DNA from: Callipepla californica brunnescens
Taxonomy: Eukaryota; Chordata; Aves; Galliformes; Odontophoridae
Length of the DNA: 64,000 bases
NCBI GenBank assembly: GCA_023055505.1
Contig: JALIRH010000039.1
Coordinates: 3,414,505-3,478,504, forward strand
Direction: 5' to 3'
A program made the translations under genes and the position numbers. Below, in pieces: positions 1-12,580 of the stretch (its first letter is position 1; each line of letters opens with the position of its first letter). A model generated the notes under the pieces. It saw only the letters and a list, made by a program, of their open reading frames with translations, had not been told where the DNA came from and did not search any database.

Positions 1-1051
1 AAGATGCTAGCAGAAATAGCATTGCAGGCTGCAAGGCTATGTTGGTAGCAGAGGGACAACCACACGTGATCAATCATCCTCACTTATTCTGGCTTGGTGA
101 GGTTTATGCTACATAAAAACACTACCACAGAGATAATAGTAAGATACTACCCTTGTACCAAGGGTAACAACAATAAGTCAATGTAATGTACTCGTGCATG
201 TATTTTACAGAGCTGACAGGGAATACTTAAGCATGAAGGATGAGAGAATTGAAGGCTTAGAAGAGTTTTTGCCTCAGACTCTAATAACATTTTCTGTTTT
301 CAAACCTTCTTCATTGTCTTTTGTGACCCTTTTGATGCTGAGATATTCTGCACTGTACCTCGCTGCCTCTCACAAATACTGCAATAGCTCTGTCATAACG
401 GGGCCCTGTTCTCCAAGTCCTTCACTGAAGTCAGTAGGAATTTGTTCATGGACTTCAAATTTGGAACTACAGTTTCCAAGCTTACCAAATGGTATCCAGA
501 GCCTTAACTGAAAAAATACTACCAGATCTCAGAGAATTAGATCAACAACTGCTCTGAGCTTGATTTGCTCCTTGTCACAGGACTTTATCTTTCACTTGGG
601 TAGAGACTAGATCATTTATAAAAATTAAAGGTCAATAACTTTAATGAATATAATAACTGAAACTGCAGTTTCACCTAATAATTTTACAAGAAAGGAACTA
701 AACTGTGAGAAAGATAATAGCACCGCTGACTCTAGTCTGACAACAAAGGAATAAAGACAGAAATGGCTTTGGCCTTTCATAGCTTGTTAGTATTATTCTT
801 TATCAACATTATAAAGGCTTCTAGAAACATGGCTGAGTAGAGAACTAAGCATGGGAAGAGCTTAGAAAAAGCAAGGTACATGTTTTCCCCAAGACTGAGC
901 CAACAGAGGACAAATGAGGGTGCAGAGCTTGCACAGAAGGTCTGAAGGAAAGTTTAAGTTCAGCTGGAGGATGTCCTCACAAGCTGCCTTGTGTCTGGAC
1001 ACAGCTTCTAATAGGAAGTGGTGGAACACAGTAAGCTCTAGGAAACCAAGA
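1..1051. other. Intergenic DNA, no gene recognised
   Basis: This is moderately AT-rich sequence. Short open frames are present, but none shows a recognisable domain, codon bias or splice context. I saw no repeat family here. Confidence 0.6.
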
Positions 1052-1215
1052 TCAGAGGATCACATAACCATCAAGATTGGAAAAGACCACTAAGGTCATC
1101 AAGTCCAAATGTCTACTCATCACCACCATGTCCACTAACCATGTCCATGTCTGCCCTGACCCAAGTATAGCACCCTGTACTTGGCCCTGTTGAACCTCTT
1201 AGAGTCATCACTTCT
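1052..1215 (-). repeat. CR1 LINE 3' fragment, antisense
   Basis: The + strand reads 'atcaagattggaaaagacc', then 'aaggtcatcaagtcc' and a 'caccaccatgtccactaa' block. This is the reverse complement of the familiar CR1 3' region of birds. The element is diverged and 5' truncated, as most CR1 copies are. The far edge is approximate because the match fades after the 'cctgttgaacctc' block. Confidence 0.75.
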
Positions 1216-4200
1216 CAAGCCCAGTCCCTTTGGTTGAGGTGAAATAGACCAAAATTAGGACTAATCAAACACCAAAGTCCTTTTCGTTGCCATGAAAATG
1301 TTGCACTTGTTTATATGAAGGTACTACAGTAGGCTCATTCCTATTTCTAGTCTCTGGCACACACAGTTACTATTCCTACCCATTTCAAACAGGCCCATTT
1401 CTCCCAACAGCTGTACACAATGTACATCACATACTGTACCACATACACACCTTAAAATAAGATACCTGACATCAGGAGGTTGTTATTCCATGGCAGAGCA
1501 GGCATGTAATATTGCTTGTTCAATTTTTTTCCAAATGTTCTTGGGTGCCAGGAGCCTCCAGAATGAGGAATAAGAGTAAATGAGGTGGATTGAAGATTAA
1601 TGGAATTAATCTAGCTACAAGAAGGCAGCACTCAGACAACAAAGGCAGCTTCACCAGCCATTTCCTTCTGTGATGTTTCCTTAACTTTGCCCACTTCTCT
1701 CACCTTTCATCTACCCAGCAGCTATCATCTTAGACCCTACCAGGCTGCTGTGTTGCTCAGAATGCTACATATCACTACCCATGTGAGCAGTGGTGAGGCA
1801 AGGCAAATTGCTGTTTTGCAGTAATAGATGTTTGAGTATATCCTTGGTTCAGTTAAATTATAGCTCAGTAGGATTGAACATGAGTTTCAAGAGAAAATTA
1901 TGTGATTAAAGTCCAATTGATTATTAAGAGTACGTTTATCGATGTGCAGTGAGTATCACTGTTAAATTTTAAAAACATTCTTAATAATGTTTTAGTATCT
2001 AATTACCCTATAAAAACTCTTATTAAATTTAAATCAAATCAGCAGCTGAAATGCATAATTTAAATGAAGTGCAACAAAAGAAACATCCCGACTACAGAAG
2101 AAAAAAAAAAGCCACCTTAAATTAACAGCTGTTTACAGAGGTTTTGTCTGAAACGGGATGGTTGTTACATTTACAGGGGTTCCTGCGTGCTGGGGTGCCT
2201 CATTCAGTCACCCTTTGGTTACTGTGCACTTCCGATTGCCTTCAAAAGCTATCTCCTCTAATAGGCTGTCAGCAAAATACATATCAGCTCATCTCTTCAG
2301 CTGAGGCTGCAGCAGTTCGAAAGTAGAGTTCTTGGCAGCCTCTCCTTCTCCTCAAATATACATATTTATATATATATATATATGTATGTATGTATAACAA
2401 TACACTAAGAAAGTCTTAATTCTTCTAGAATAAAAAGAAAGTCTTTATTATTTATTTGTTTGTTTATTACTAAGCTTAGAAAGTCTTTATTTGTTTATCC
2501 TTCTTTTATTCCACGTATCTTCCTGACCTTCTCCTGGAGTCCTGCATAAATGGGAGGGTAACCCTCTCCTCTGTAGCATACTCTGTCCTGGGGGGAACAG
2601 TGCTCTGTGTCTGGCACCAGAGCAGCAACAGGGACCATTTCATAAGCAGGGTGTAATAAGAGTGATGTGATACAGGGTCTGCTCTTCGCATTTGTTGCAT
2701 GCCAGCCACACTGGTGTTGCCACAACACCTCTTAGACATACTGATCTTGCAAAACGCAGGGCCACCCATAGCCAGATTCAGCATGAAACAAAATCAGCAC
2801 ACAAAACCTAAGCTGAGCGATGGCTGTGCAATCCTCAGGTGAGAAATCGTTCCACCCAAATGGACCATGAATGTAAACACTGACTAACGAGAGTGGTACA
2901 GATTGGGCCATTAAAAGCCAGGCAGAGATGAATGGAAATGTCTGAGCAGGAACATAAAACAGGCCAATTTCTGCCACTAAGTAGGAGTGGGAGTATAACA
3001 GTCCTTGTTATAGAGTTGCTGGCAGTGATGCTACTGTTAAGGCTGAAAAAGACATCACATTCCAAATCTCTCTTTTCACTTGTAAAACAGTAAGATTTTG
3101 AGCTTGATCCCTCACTTCAAAGGTAGCCACTGCCACTGCTTAACAAAGAGAAACATGAGATGGATGAGAAGAAAAAAATCAAGCCGGCTACAAAAGGTTA
3201 TAGAGACAACCCAGAGTGGGAAGTGTGGGATTTGAGTTACAGTGAAGTTCTGCTTTTCTTTCGCAGGTACTGATTTCTCCCACCGCAAAAAGCCAGGGCA
3301 GAAATGGCCAGAGAATTAAACCAGGTTTTGATTTTATCCATCAGCAAAATGTTTTCCTGCATCAAATCTCTTTGTGGATTCCAAGAATGATGATTCGTGG
3401 CATGGTTCATTCCTTTGAGTTCCTGATTGCTTCCACGGGATCTGTTTGGCTTCTCCTTACTGGAGCTGAGAGTCATTTTGAGAACAGAGAACAGAGGCTT
3501 AGCAGAACTGAGCCACCGGCGTTGAAGTCTGAACATTTGTCTTGGTTCTGATCAGAAATGAAACCTGAAATTTTCAATGAAGGAAAATTTGTACAATGTG
3601 GGAAATAGTTTCGGGGCAAAATTGAAACAATAATTCTAACGTGGCCTCTTAGAATGTGACCTTTTTATCTCCTAACAACATTTAAATATAATAAAGAATT
3701 TGAATATTTGAAAAGTAATTTTAGCATTTGAAATTTCCACTTTCTGCTCTGAAAATGTCAAAAGAGGACATTTCAGCTTTCTGGGACCTTATTTCCCTTC
3801 CACTTTTTGCAAAGGGGAACTTTCAGCCTGCGCTGATCATCCTTGTTGACTCCTTGGGACAACTAGCCACCAGCAAAGGGGAAAGGCGATGGGATGTGCT
3901 AGGTCCTGTGGTACCACATGCAACCATTCCTTTCCTACTGCCATTGCCTGGTATAACTTATTATTGGATAGGCTGTGGAGGAAGAGGAGGGTATTTTGAG
4001 AAGCATTTCTGTGTTAGCCACTTTGTCACTGCATCCAGGACACATGAAATCTACATCTGTGGTTTGGTGGCACAAGAAAATAGTTGGACAAGGGAACACA
4101 GCAGAGCTTTCAGAACCTTCAGCGACTCGTCAGAGATACCCAGTTGTTTTGTGCTGCCTTCAGTGCTTCATGCTCTGAGCACAGTAGTGAGGAACTCCCG

Positions 4201-5987
4201 CTGCACTGTGCGTGTAATCTGTAATTGCTCATAACTTGTTTACACCGATCTTGCAGCCTGAAGCAGGCACGTTAAACACTGGATGATGTGGTTCCCACAC
4301 TTTGCAAAGCTCCCCACATTTAGGTGCCACTAACTCGGACTGCATCCTTGTGAGATTTCCTGGATGACACTGGAACACTTTGAAGTTCCTGATGGCATCT
4401 GTTCCTGCAGCTCTCACCACAGAGGTTCCTGCCCCCAAGCTGTGTGTCTGCTCAAGCTGATCCATTCACAGCCCAGTGAATTTTTGCTATTTAGATGATT
4501 ATGCAGCTATTTTAGGCTGAAAATTGACTGTCAGCTGTTAGTGGGGAAGAAATAGTGGTTCTGAACTTTCATCTGCTTTGATCAAATCAAAATGTGACTG
4601 TGAATCATAAGTCTCAACCCGAAGTAATGCTCTGGTGCAAAAGTGGTGCAAAGAGAAACCAGTTCCCATCCTGGAAAAACAACTGTTCCACTCGGCAATG
4701 GGTCAGCTCTGTCCAGCCGTGCCTTGGGGACAGCTCTTGGCCAACAGGGTGGTCTCAGTTCCTCTTTAAAATGGAGTTAATAATTCCACCTGCATTTACA
4801 GATCATTTTGAGATGTACGAGTGAAGAGAATTACAGAACAACTAGAAGTTATTAGGTATCATGCATGTGTTTGACCATAAATAATAAATTCCCGAGGCAG
4901 ACACGGGAACATTAGACATAAGAAGTTCCTACTATCATCTTATGATAAATTCATAAGCAATAGCACTTTACATGGTTTGTCAGCTGTCCTTTTTCCAGTA
5001 GTAGATGTCACTGAAGATTCAAATCCACCCCTCTCCTTTTCTAAGTTACACAGATTTTATGGGTTGTGATATTTCAAATGGAAGCGCAATGACATACGAA
5101 GCAAAAGGTGCAAAAAGTGTCGTGTGTCTATTTATTTTTTTTTTACTAATATTTTTCTAATGGTCTATGTCTTGAGTTTTTATCCTGCTTACACCCCAGG
5201 AAGTTGCAAAACCCAACCTCTACTGTGTGCTGATGTCTGACTGGTGTTGGCATTACCAGCAGCCCAGTAGTGCCAGAGCACTGGTTGTTGTGGCTCTGCT
5301 GCACCCAGTCCCAGTCCTGGCCAGCTGACATGGCAGTTGGTCTAATTTCCTTGCCTCTGTGCATACTCTACCAGGATTTTACACTGGAAATAAATTGTCA
5401 CAGCGAGAATATTTAAATTCAGGAAACAAAATGTTCCCACTAATTCAATGTAGCCATCTCCCGCCTACTAAAAGTTATGAGTTATGTGTGAAGTAAAAAA
5501 CCTCTCTGCTGCATGAGATAATGAGAAAACGGGAATTCTTTATTCATTGTACTTGTCCCTCTGCACATAACATTTGTATATCATGCTGGGACTAACCTGT
5601 GTCACTGCACTTATAGCCACAGACCAGACTAAATGCCTGCCCTTCACTGTTTTTACGTCATGATTCATATACTCTCTCTGCTCTTTCTGACTGCCTGCAA
5701 TTACTTGTGACAAATGATTCTTCAGTGTACTGTCTGCTTTACCTTTTCAAAATGTTTCCACGGTTCACAGATAAGTCAGCTAGTGTACACTGTACTGTCT
5801 GGTGGGAAGTAAATCCCAGGGCACACACGGAAACGGGTTCCACGCCACTTTACCAGCAGAACTGCAAGTGTCCATTCCCTGTGGACCTTCCCTGGCTCCA
5901 CTGGTGGGGCTCTGTAAGTGCTGTGCTTCAGAGAGCCCAGAGAGACATGCTATTTGACACTGCACACAGAACTTGGTATTATCTTCG
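1216..5987. other. Intergenic DNA with small simple repeats
   Basis: No gene was recognised. The stretch at about 1,840-2,100 is very AT-rich. An (AT)n run passing into TATG repeats lies at about 2,355-2,396, followed by TTTATTTG-like low complexity at 2,430-2,495. Open frames of up to 168 codons (for example 3,728-4,234) have no domain I recognise and no flanking splice or promoter signals, so I treat them as chance. Confidence 0.55.
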
Positions 5988-6128
5988 CCCCATCCCTGGA
6001 GGTGCCCAAGGCCAGGCTGGATGGGCAGCCTGAGCTGGTGGGGAGCAACCAGCCCGTGGTAGGGCTTGGAAGTGGATTATCTCTGCAGTCCCCCTCCAAC
6101 CCAATCATTCTGTGATTCTCTGTGATCT
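5988..6128 (+). repeat. CR1 LINE 3' end, sense
   Basis: It begins with 'ccccatccctggaggtgcc', continues through 'caaggccaggctggatggg', and ends with 'tccaacccaatcattctgtg' and a second 'attctctgtg' unit. This is the CR1 3' terminus including its short ATTCTRTG tail repeats. It is 5' truncated. Confidence 0.85.
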
Positions 6129-9100
6129 AGAACAAAACAGAAAATCACTATTTTGGTGTCTCCCACGAAAGGTTATCCAGCTGGATGACTTCCATCACTG
6201 TTCCCATCGCTTTCTTTTTTAACCACATATACATCCAGGGCTGAATGCTGCCTTGATTCAAACCTGTGGAAATTTAGGGTGCCTAGTTATCTCATTTCCA
6301 ATGGTGAATGTTGGAGCACTTAATCTTTAAGGTCAGCAGAGCTCTACTGATACAAAAGCTGAGAGATTCAGTCCACAGGATGCTCCTGGTAAGGAGCTGG
6401 GCATTTTGATTTCTGATTCCCACCTCTGCAACATGTATAATGAGTTTATATAATTCATATAATGAGTTTCATGTCATTATTTGTTCTTTGCCAACGTGGT
6501 AGATCAAAATATGACAAATGCACATGCAGGGTTTTCTCATAGAAAATGATCTTCCATTTGAAAGTGAAATCTGTTGAAAAGGTCAGCACCCCTTCCTTCA
6601 TTGAACAGCTACTTTTTCTAGTGAAATTTCATTGAGAACATTTCTGTGGCACTGTTTGCCTTTTCTATTGATCGTGAGTTGCACTTTCTTATTTTAGAAC
6701 TCCATTCTTTAATGAATACTTCTCTAAAATCTGCAACAGACTTGAGTATTTGGAATTATACAAGAAATATTGCAGAGAATGGATTCATTGTGACAGCTGT
6801 GAACTCATACCAGCTCTAGCTCTGCATTAAATTACTCTCTTGTCCTCTACCAAAACCTGTTTAGGTACATGCTCTTCTCTCTCAAATATATAATCACCAA
6901 AATGAGATTCATACCACTATGCTATGAACACTTAATCTGGCCTCTTCCATCCACACCCCTCTGCATTAGCCAAAGAAGAGATGATGACATCTTCAAACCA
7001 GTTCTGCCAGGCACCCTCTCTGCCTGACTCTGCACTCTATCACCCTCGTGTCCGCGAGTTAACTCACCTCTAAATTGTATCGGATCTCACTATGTTAGTG
7101 AAGGTGTTAGGAGTGAAAGATACTGCAATGTTCCTGGCTGCTCACACTGCCCACCTCCAACATATTTCACGCTCACATGTGGTCCTTGGCCTGCCTGTGC
7201 TCCTACCCATCTGTTTGGGAGGCTCTGTGCTGCCTGCGAGTCGGTCGGGTCTTTGGCCAGACACCAAGGGGTTTGCACGGGCAGGCAGCACAGCACTGCA
7301 GTGACATCTGTTCTGCATGACATGGCTCACTATGGGAGTCCTGCTGCTGCACACTTCCTTCCACTCGATTACACCTGTTGATTGTCATGTGCCAAAGAAG
7401 AAGAGCAAAGCAGAGGACAGGAAGCGGGCGCTCACACGCACTCCTGTCTGCCCGTGGGGGATCGTGGAAAGGAGCAGTGCTTTGTGGAATCCCATGCAGT
7501 CACCACAGCACTGAAGAGGGTTACTCTTCTTGCACTCCATTTCCAGAACCCAATTTTCTAGCTTGCAAAATAGATGCAAAATGCCACCATCTACTCATTG
7601 ACCCCATGGCTGTGCAAGATGCAAAGAAATGGGGAATAAATGCCAGTATGGGCAGGCAGTCTCCATCCAACCCAAAGGGACGTGTACAGTTGTACCACAC
7701 AAAGGATGTCATGTAGAAGGACCTGCTGTTGGGTGGGTCTTATTTGTACTGCAGATGACCGTTTACAATTCTGAACGACTCAGACAACCCTGGGCACCAA
7801 ACCAAATGGATGTAACCAAACCCCAGTAGCTCAGAGTTTATGGGTATCCTGGAAGAGCCCACTGCCAGGCCTCAGAATTACAGAACTGAAACAAAAATCG
7901 CAAATCAGCCATGCTGATGGTGCACCAGGTTCCTGCCTAGGCTACAAATGCAAGCAGCAGCCAAAAGCTCTGTGCTGGGATTGTCAGATGTGGTAAAACC
8001 TGGTTTACCTTCCTCTTCCCTTATTTTGCTGGCAAGACAGCAGTCAGTGTAAGCATGTCTTCCCACGCTCCAGATGAACCTTCCATTTGCCATTGGGCTG
8101 TACCCAGCAGCACCACCAAGCTTCACAGACACATCCACATGACTGTGACTTTGGCTGGAGAAGAAAAAAAAACAAAAAAACAATGAGCTCTAGAGGGAAA
8201 TCACATCACAGAATATGGGGCACGGATGTTCTTCTGAATGCTCTCTGTTCTGGTCTTTGGTAGCCCTGCTTCTTCCTCCCCACCATCCACAGTGCACATT
8301 CACCCTGCAGCCAGCTCAGCCCATCACTGCTGTGGTCACAGCTGACTGTGCTGCCTCTGACACAGAAATCCCAAGCAGAGACAGAGGAATTGGCATGGTG
8401 AAACCACACAGGACAGCAGCCCTGCTCAAGTTATTTGTTTTTATGGACACGGACACTGAGCACAGACTCTGAATTGTCCCTCTTAGAATGCAGAATGCTA
8501 CACTAAAAAAAGAGAGAGAGAGAGAGAAAAAAAAGAAAAGCAATTCAGAGAGAAGAAAAGGATGGAAATATCCATCATTCGACAGCACTGACAAAAAACA
8601 AACCCTGGCAGCAGCCTCCGATACAATGCCTTGTTTATGCCAATGCTGGTTGCAGCTCCGTTCAGATCAGAAGCACAACAAATTGTCTGTTCCTTTGCAT
8701 CCAGCAGCTCTGATCGCTAGTGACCATGCTGACAGAGCCCATTGCTGCATTTGAATGGGAATGATGAATAGTGGAAACAGCTACACTTGAGCACATACAG
8801 GATTTTTTTTTTTTTAATATAAATTCAATACTATTTACAAGTTTGGCTTGTAGGGCCTGGGCATTTTATTTACTTTGCTGGGTTTTTTTCGATAGGGAGA
8901 AAGCACGAGGGTGATCCATCTGCCTGAACAGGAAGCTGCTGGTAAATAAACAGCATTTAGAAACAACACATGAAATTCATGTTCTCCACTCCTATTCTTT
9001 TGGTCTGAGTCCCCTCCAAGAACCTAAATCAACAGGAGATCAGACTGTAATTTGTGAGCAAATTTCTTTCAACTGAAACAAACAAAAATAGACGAAGATA

Positions 9101-11631
9101 ACCATCCTCCTCATACTTTATGCACAGAAATGCAAGTTATTTTCCACTCCATTTAGACTTTTCACCTTCCTTTCATTTACCTTGTTTTTTACAGTTCAAT
9201 AAATATTTTTCCAAGCTCCACTTGCCAAACAAAAGAGTTTAGCTTCAGTGTTACTCCTCTGACAAATATCCTTATGGTGTTGCACATGTGAGCCATTGAT
9301 AAACAAATTAAAATTCTGTCCCAGCTCAGAGCTCAGCTGGCCCATTTCATCTTGCGGTATGGGTTTGTAAAGGTCTGGGTGTCTGTCATCCTCCCCTAAC
9401 CTTGTCTTTGTCAAAGGGATACAAAAGCCTGCACGCTCGGGGCCTTACGATACTGATTAGTGTGAGTGACAAAGTGGAGTAGCAAGTCCACTCAGCCCTT
9501 CATAATAAATCTATCAAAGAGTAATAGAATTCCATCAATTCTGCATCATCCCCGAGGGTCGCTGTGCTGGGATGGAAAGTGTGTTCCGCTGGGATTGTAC
9601 AACTGTTATTATTCAATTACACTCTTTTCTTCCTAGTTAAAGACCATGATATCATTATCACTTAATGAATACATATAATTGGATCTGGACTCTATGTTTG
9701 GCTGATGAATACCACTCACTATTCATTCAGTCTCAGCTCATCTTCTGACCATTTATTATAGACTTTTGGCTGAAAACCATGATGACAAAGGGAATTTGAA
9801 ATTAGCTGAGATTTCACTCAGTGCTCAGTTAGACACAAAGGCAAAATACAATTCCGACGCCTAAATGAGGCTGAGAACACATGGAGAAGTTGTGCCTAAC
9901 TTAATAGCTGTTGATTTCTACACAAACACAATGAGGTAAATGCAAAGATATTTTTCAAGGCAGCCCCATAACTTCACAAACAAGCAGAGATTTTCTTTCT
10001 TCCTTCCTCCAACTGAAATATATATATACATATATTGTCTCAAAGGTAAACACTGAGCTGTTAAGTTGGTACTTCATTTCCCAACTTAGGCACAATATTA
10101 GCTTAAAAATATCATCTGAGGCCATTATGATCTTTAACTCAGCCCTGCTAAGCCAAACACAATTTTACGATGAAATAACAGTTAAATCTGACAAAGCAAA
10201 AGTGCTTTCTATACAGTATATTTATTACGCCTAATATCGAGACCATCATTAAGTTTCATCAAACAGTGTGCCCCCAAAGGAAACTGGCCCTCCTATTCAT
10301 ATTGTTGGGAGTAAATGTAGCATACCTCCTTTGGATCACTGGTGAACAGGCCACCTCATTAATCCTAGTTAGTAGATGCTGCTGGGCATGTGGAGCAGCC
10401 AAATCCAGATGCTACCCACAGAGCCTCTCCAGGCAGTTAGGGAATCACAGAGTACCACCTCAAGCCCTCCATACATCACTTCAAATTAAATTTACATTAA
10501 GTGCTACTCCATCAGAGCTGAGAGAAGCTGACATCTTTGGAAAATGCAGATGATAATCCATTAAATCCTATTATATACATGTCTTCTAATTTTACTTAAG
10601 CTCATGCATACCAAAGTGTGAGTTTGTGTTAAAAATTAAAGACCCTTTTACTAGAACAAAAGACTTTATGAACTGTTGACTTTGGGAGGGTTTATTACGG
10701 GATCAGGCTATTCTGTCAAGACAAGTAGACTTTTTTTTTTTTTCCTGTAAAATTTCTGGTTAATCATTTGTTCCAGGGATCTTTTTTCAAATGCACAATG
10801 TGTCTTTGCTATTTCCATCCCAAACTCTTTGTTCTCTCAAATGGAAGTGCAGCCTCTTTAAGTTAATCAAATGTTATGAATGAAACAGTGGGACACATAT
10901 TGTCTCCTTTTGCAATTAAGAAAATATTTGCTGGCAGCTTCAAAACTGGCAACAGTAAGAAGATGCTATAAAATCATCACAGTGAAAAAGCTAAGGATTT
11001 AATTACCCTATTATCACATATGTTAATCCCTTTATATTTTCATAGTCCTTAGTCACAGTTACTTCTACTTTGATGATTCTCTTCTAATTTCATTGCTAAG
11101 ATCTTATTATTTTTGATTCAAGGCACTTAAATTTTTATATTTAACCACTGTATTTTATGTTTACGCTTCTGTCTGATTTACTTTTCTGCAAGGCCTAAAC
11201 TAAAATGGAAAGCATACCATTTCAGAGAAAGGTAATAATTATTTCAGGTATTGGGCAAAGCAAAAATAATTATAATAATAATATGAAGAAACAGAATACA
11301 CACGTGGTCTTACATACACGCTATTAATTTAAAAGCTATTTATCAAACCTTTTAAATATTAATCAGTTTGGATTTCAGGCACTTCGATTGCTTTAACTTT
11401 CAAATCATTCCTTTCCAGGCATTTCACTCTATGTCTGCTATACAGTACACGCAGTATCTATGTGTTAGTTTTTAACCACTGTCATTCTTCAGCAATTGAA
11501 GAAGTGATGGGACAGACCGTCGTCAACATAAATTAGAGTAGCACCAAAAAATTCAGCTGATTTAATAAACTGACCTCAAGGGTTGTTTTTTTTTAATTTT
11601 TTATTGGAATATTTGTGGTTTGGGCAAGCTG
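6129..11631. other. Intergenic DNA with possible conserved non-coding stretches
   Basis: No gene was recognised. A (GA)n/A-rich patch lies at about 8,505-8,545, poly-T at 8,801-8,815 and 10,732-10,744, and a (TA)n patch at 10,018-10,036. The part from about 9,430 to 11,400 is AT-rich, free of recognisable repeats and dense in homeobox-type TAAT motifs. That would fit distal regulatory DNA, but reading alone cannot show conservation. Confidence 0.5.
9430..9800. promoter_or_regulatory. Candidate conserved non-coding element (unproven)
   Basis: This repeat-free AT-rich stretch carries ATCAAAG (TCF/LEF-like, near 9,513), several TAAT/ATTA cores and Pit-Oct-Unc-like ATGAAT motifs. It also retains CpGs in 'ccccgagggtcgctgtg' inside otherwise CpG-poor DNA. 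It is far from any exon. Its status as an enhancer is inference only. Confidence 0.25.
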
Positions 11632-11724
11632 AGGATCACAGAATCACAGAACTGTAGGGGTTGGAAGGGACCTCTAGAGAACATGTAGTCCAACCCCCTT
11701 CCCAAAACAGCAGGGTGCTTCCCT
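11632..11724 (-). repeat. CR1 LINE 3' end, antisense
   Basis: The + strand starts with 'atcacagaatcacagaact', the reverse complement of the CR1 tail octamers. It continues with 'ggttggaagggacctctag' and 'gtccaaccccc'. It is a short tail-only fragment. Confidence 0.85.
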
Positions 11725-12397
11725 GTATCATTTTATAAGAAAGAAAATAGAGGTACCTATATTTATAATGTTTATAAAGTATGTTCGTGGTTTTGAGACC
11801 TCTTGGAATGGCTGTTAACACTGATGAAATGCATTTGCCTAAACTACCAGGTCTCATTTAAACTTCTACCCTGTATTTTGAAGATGCTGATCACGGGATA
11901 GGGTAAGTTGAACTCACTTTTCTCTCTTCCATGACTGCCCCACAGAGAAATGAGTTGGTTCCATCCACCTGGAATGAAGGAGCTTTTTCCTTTACCTCAG
12001 AACATCCCTGAGCTTCAATTCAAATGCACCATCTTATTAGGAAAGTCTCACACAAGAGCTACCATCCCCATTTTCTTGTTTAATTTTTAACAAAAGGACA
12101 TAAGCTGTCCTTTATCTGCATCTTGAAGGGTCAAATTTTATGTCCAGTATCACCAGCGAATTGAGATTGAACTGGATGATCAAAACAAAGTTAATCTCGG
12201 CTATCACACTGTATTTAGGATTAAAATGAGTCTGAAAGCTTCCTGACCTGTCTCTGGTTGATACAGCTGTCTGCCAACTCCTTCTCTTTCTGTGACTTCC
12301 TAGAAGAGGAGCTGAGTGTTATTATTTACATGCAGAGATGAAGCCATCGCCAGGGTCCCAGTGAGCAAGACGTGGTACATATATACAAACAGAGAGA
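11725..12397. other. Intergenic DNA, nothing recognised
   Basis: This is an AT-rich spacer between a CR1 tail and an old SINE. No gene, motif cluster or simple repeat of note was seen. Confidence 0.55.
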
Positions 12398-12580
12398 GGT
12401 AGCCCTTGCCCTCAATAACTTACAGTCCAAATAAACAAGACAGACAGAAGGTCAGAGAGGAAAGAGAGGCACAAAGAAGTGACGTGATTTGCCTGTAGTC
12501 ACCTAGTAGATGATTGGCAGAGTCAGGATTAGACTAATAGATCACTGAATCAATCCACTGACTAAACATACTGCTTCCCA
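12398..12580 (-). repeat. Old MIR-like amniote SINE, antisense
   Basis: The + strand contains, in order, 'cccttgccctcaataactta', 'gagaggcacaaagaagtga', 'ttgcctgtagtcac' and 'ggcagagtcaggattagact', then 'ccactgactaaacatactgc'. This matches the antisense layout of MIR/CORE-SINE elements: 'gccctcaaggagcttacag', 'gaggcacagagaagt', 'cttgcccaaggtcac', 'ggcagagccaggatt' and 'ccactagaccacgctgc'. It is heavily mutated, as expected of an element active before birds and mammals split. The exact subfamily is uncertain. Confidence 0.6.

Noticed and set aside
3728..4234. 168-codon + strand frame in the upstream desert
   Set aside because: It has no domain, low-grade composition, no splice signals and no promoter. 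A frame of this length is expected by chance in a 64 kb window.
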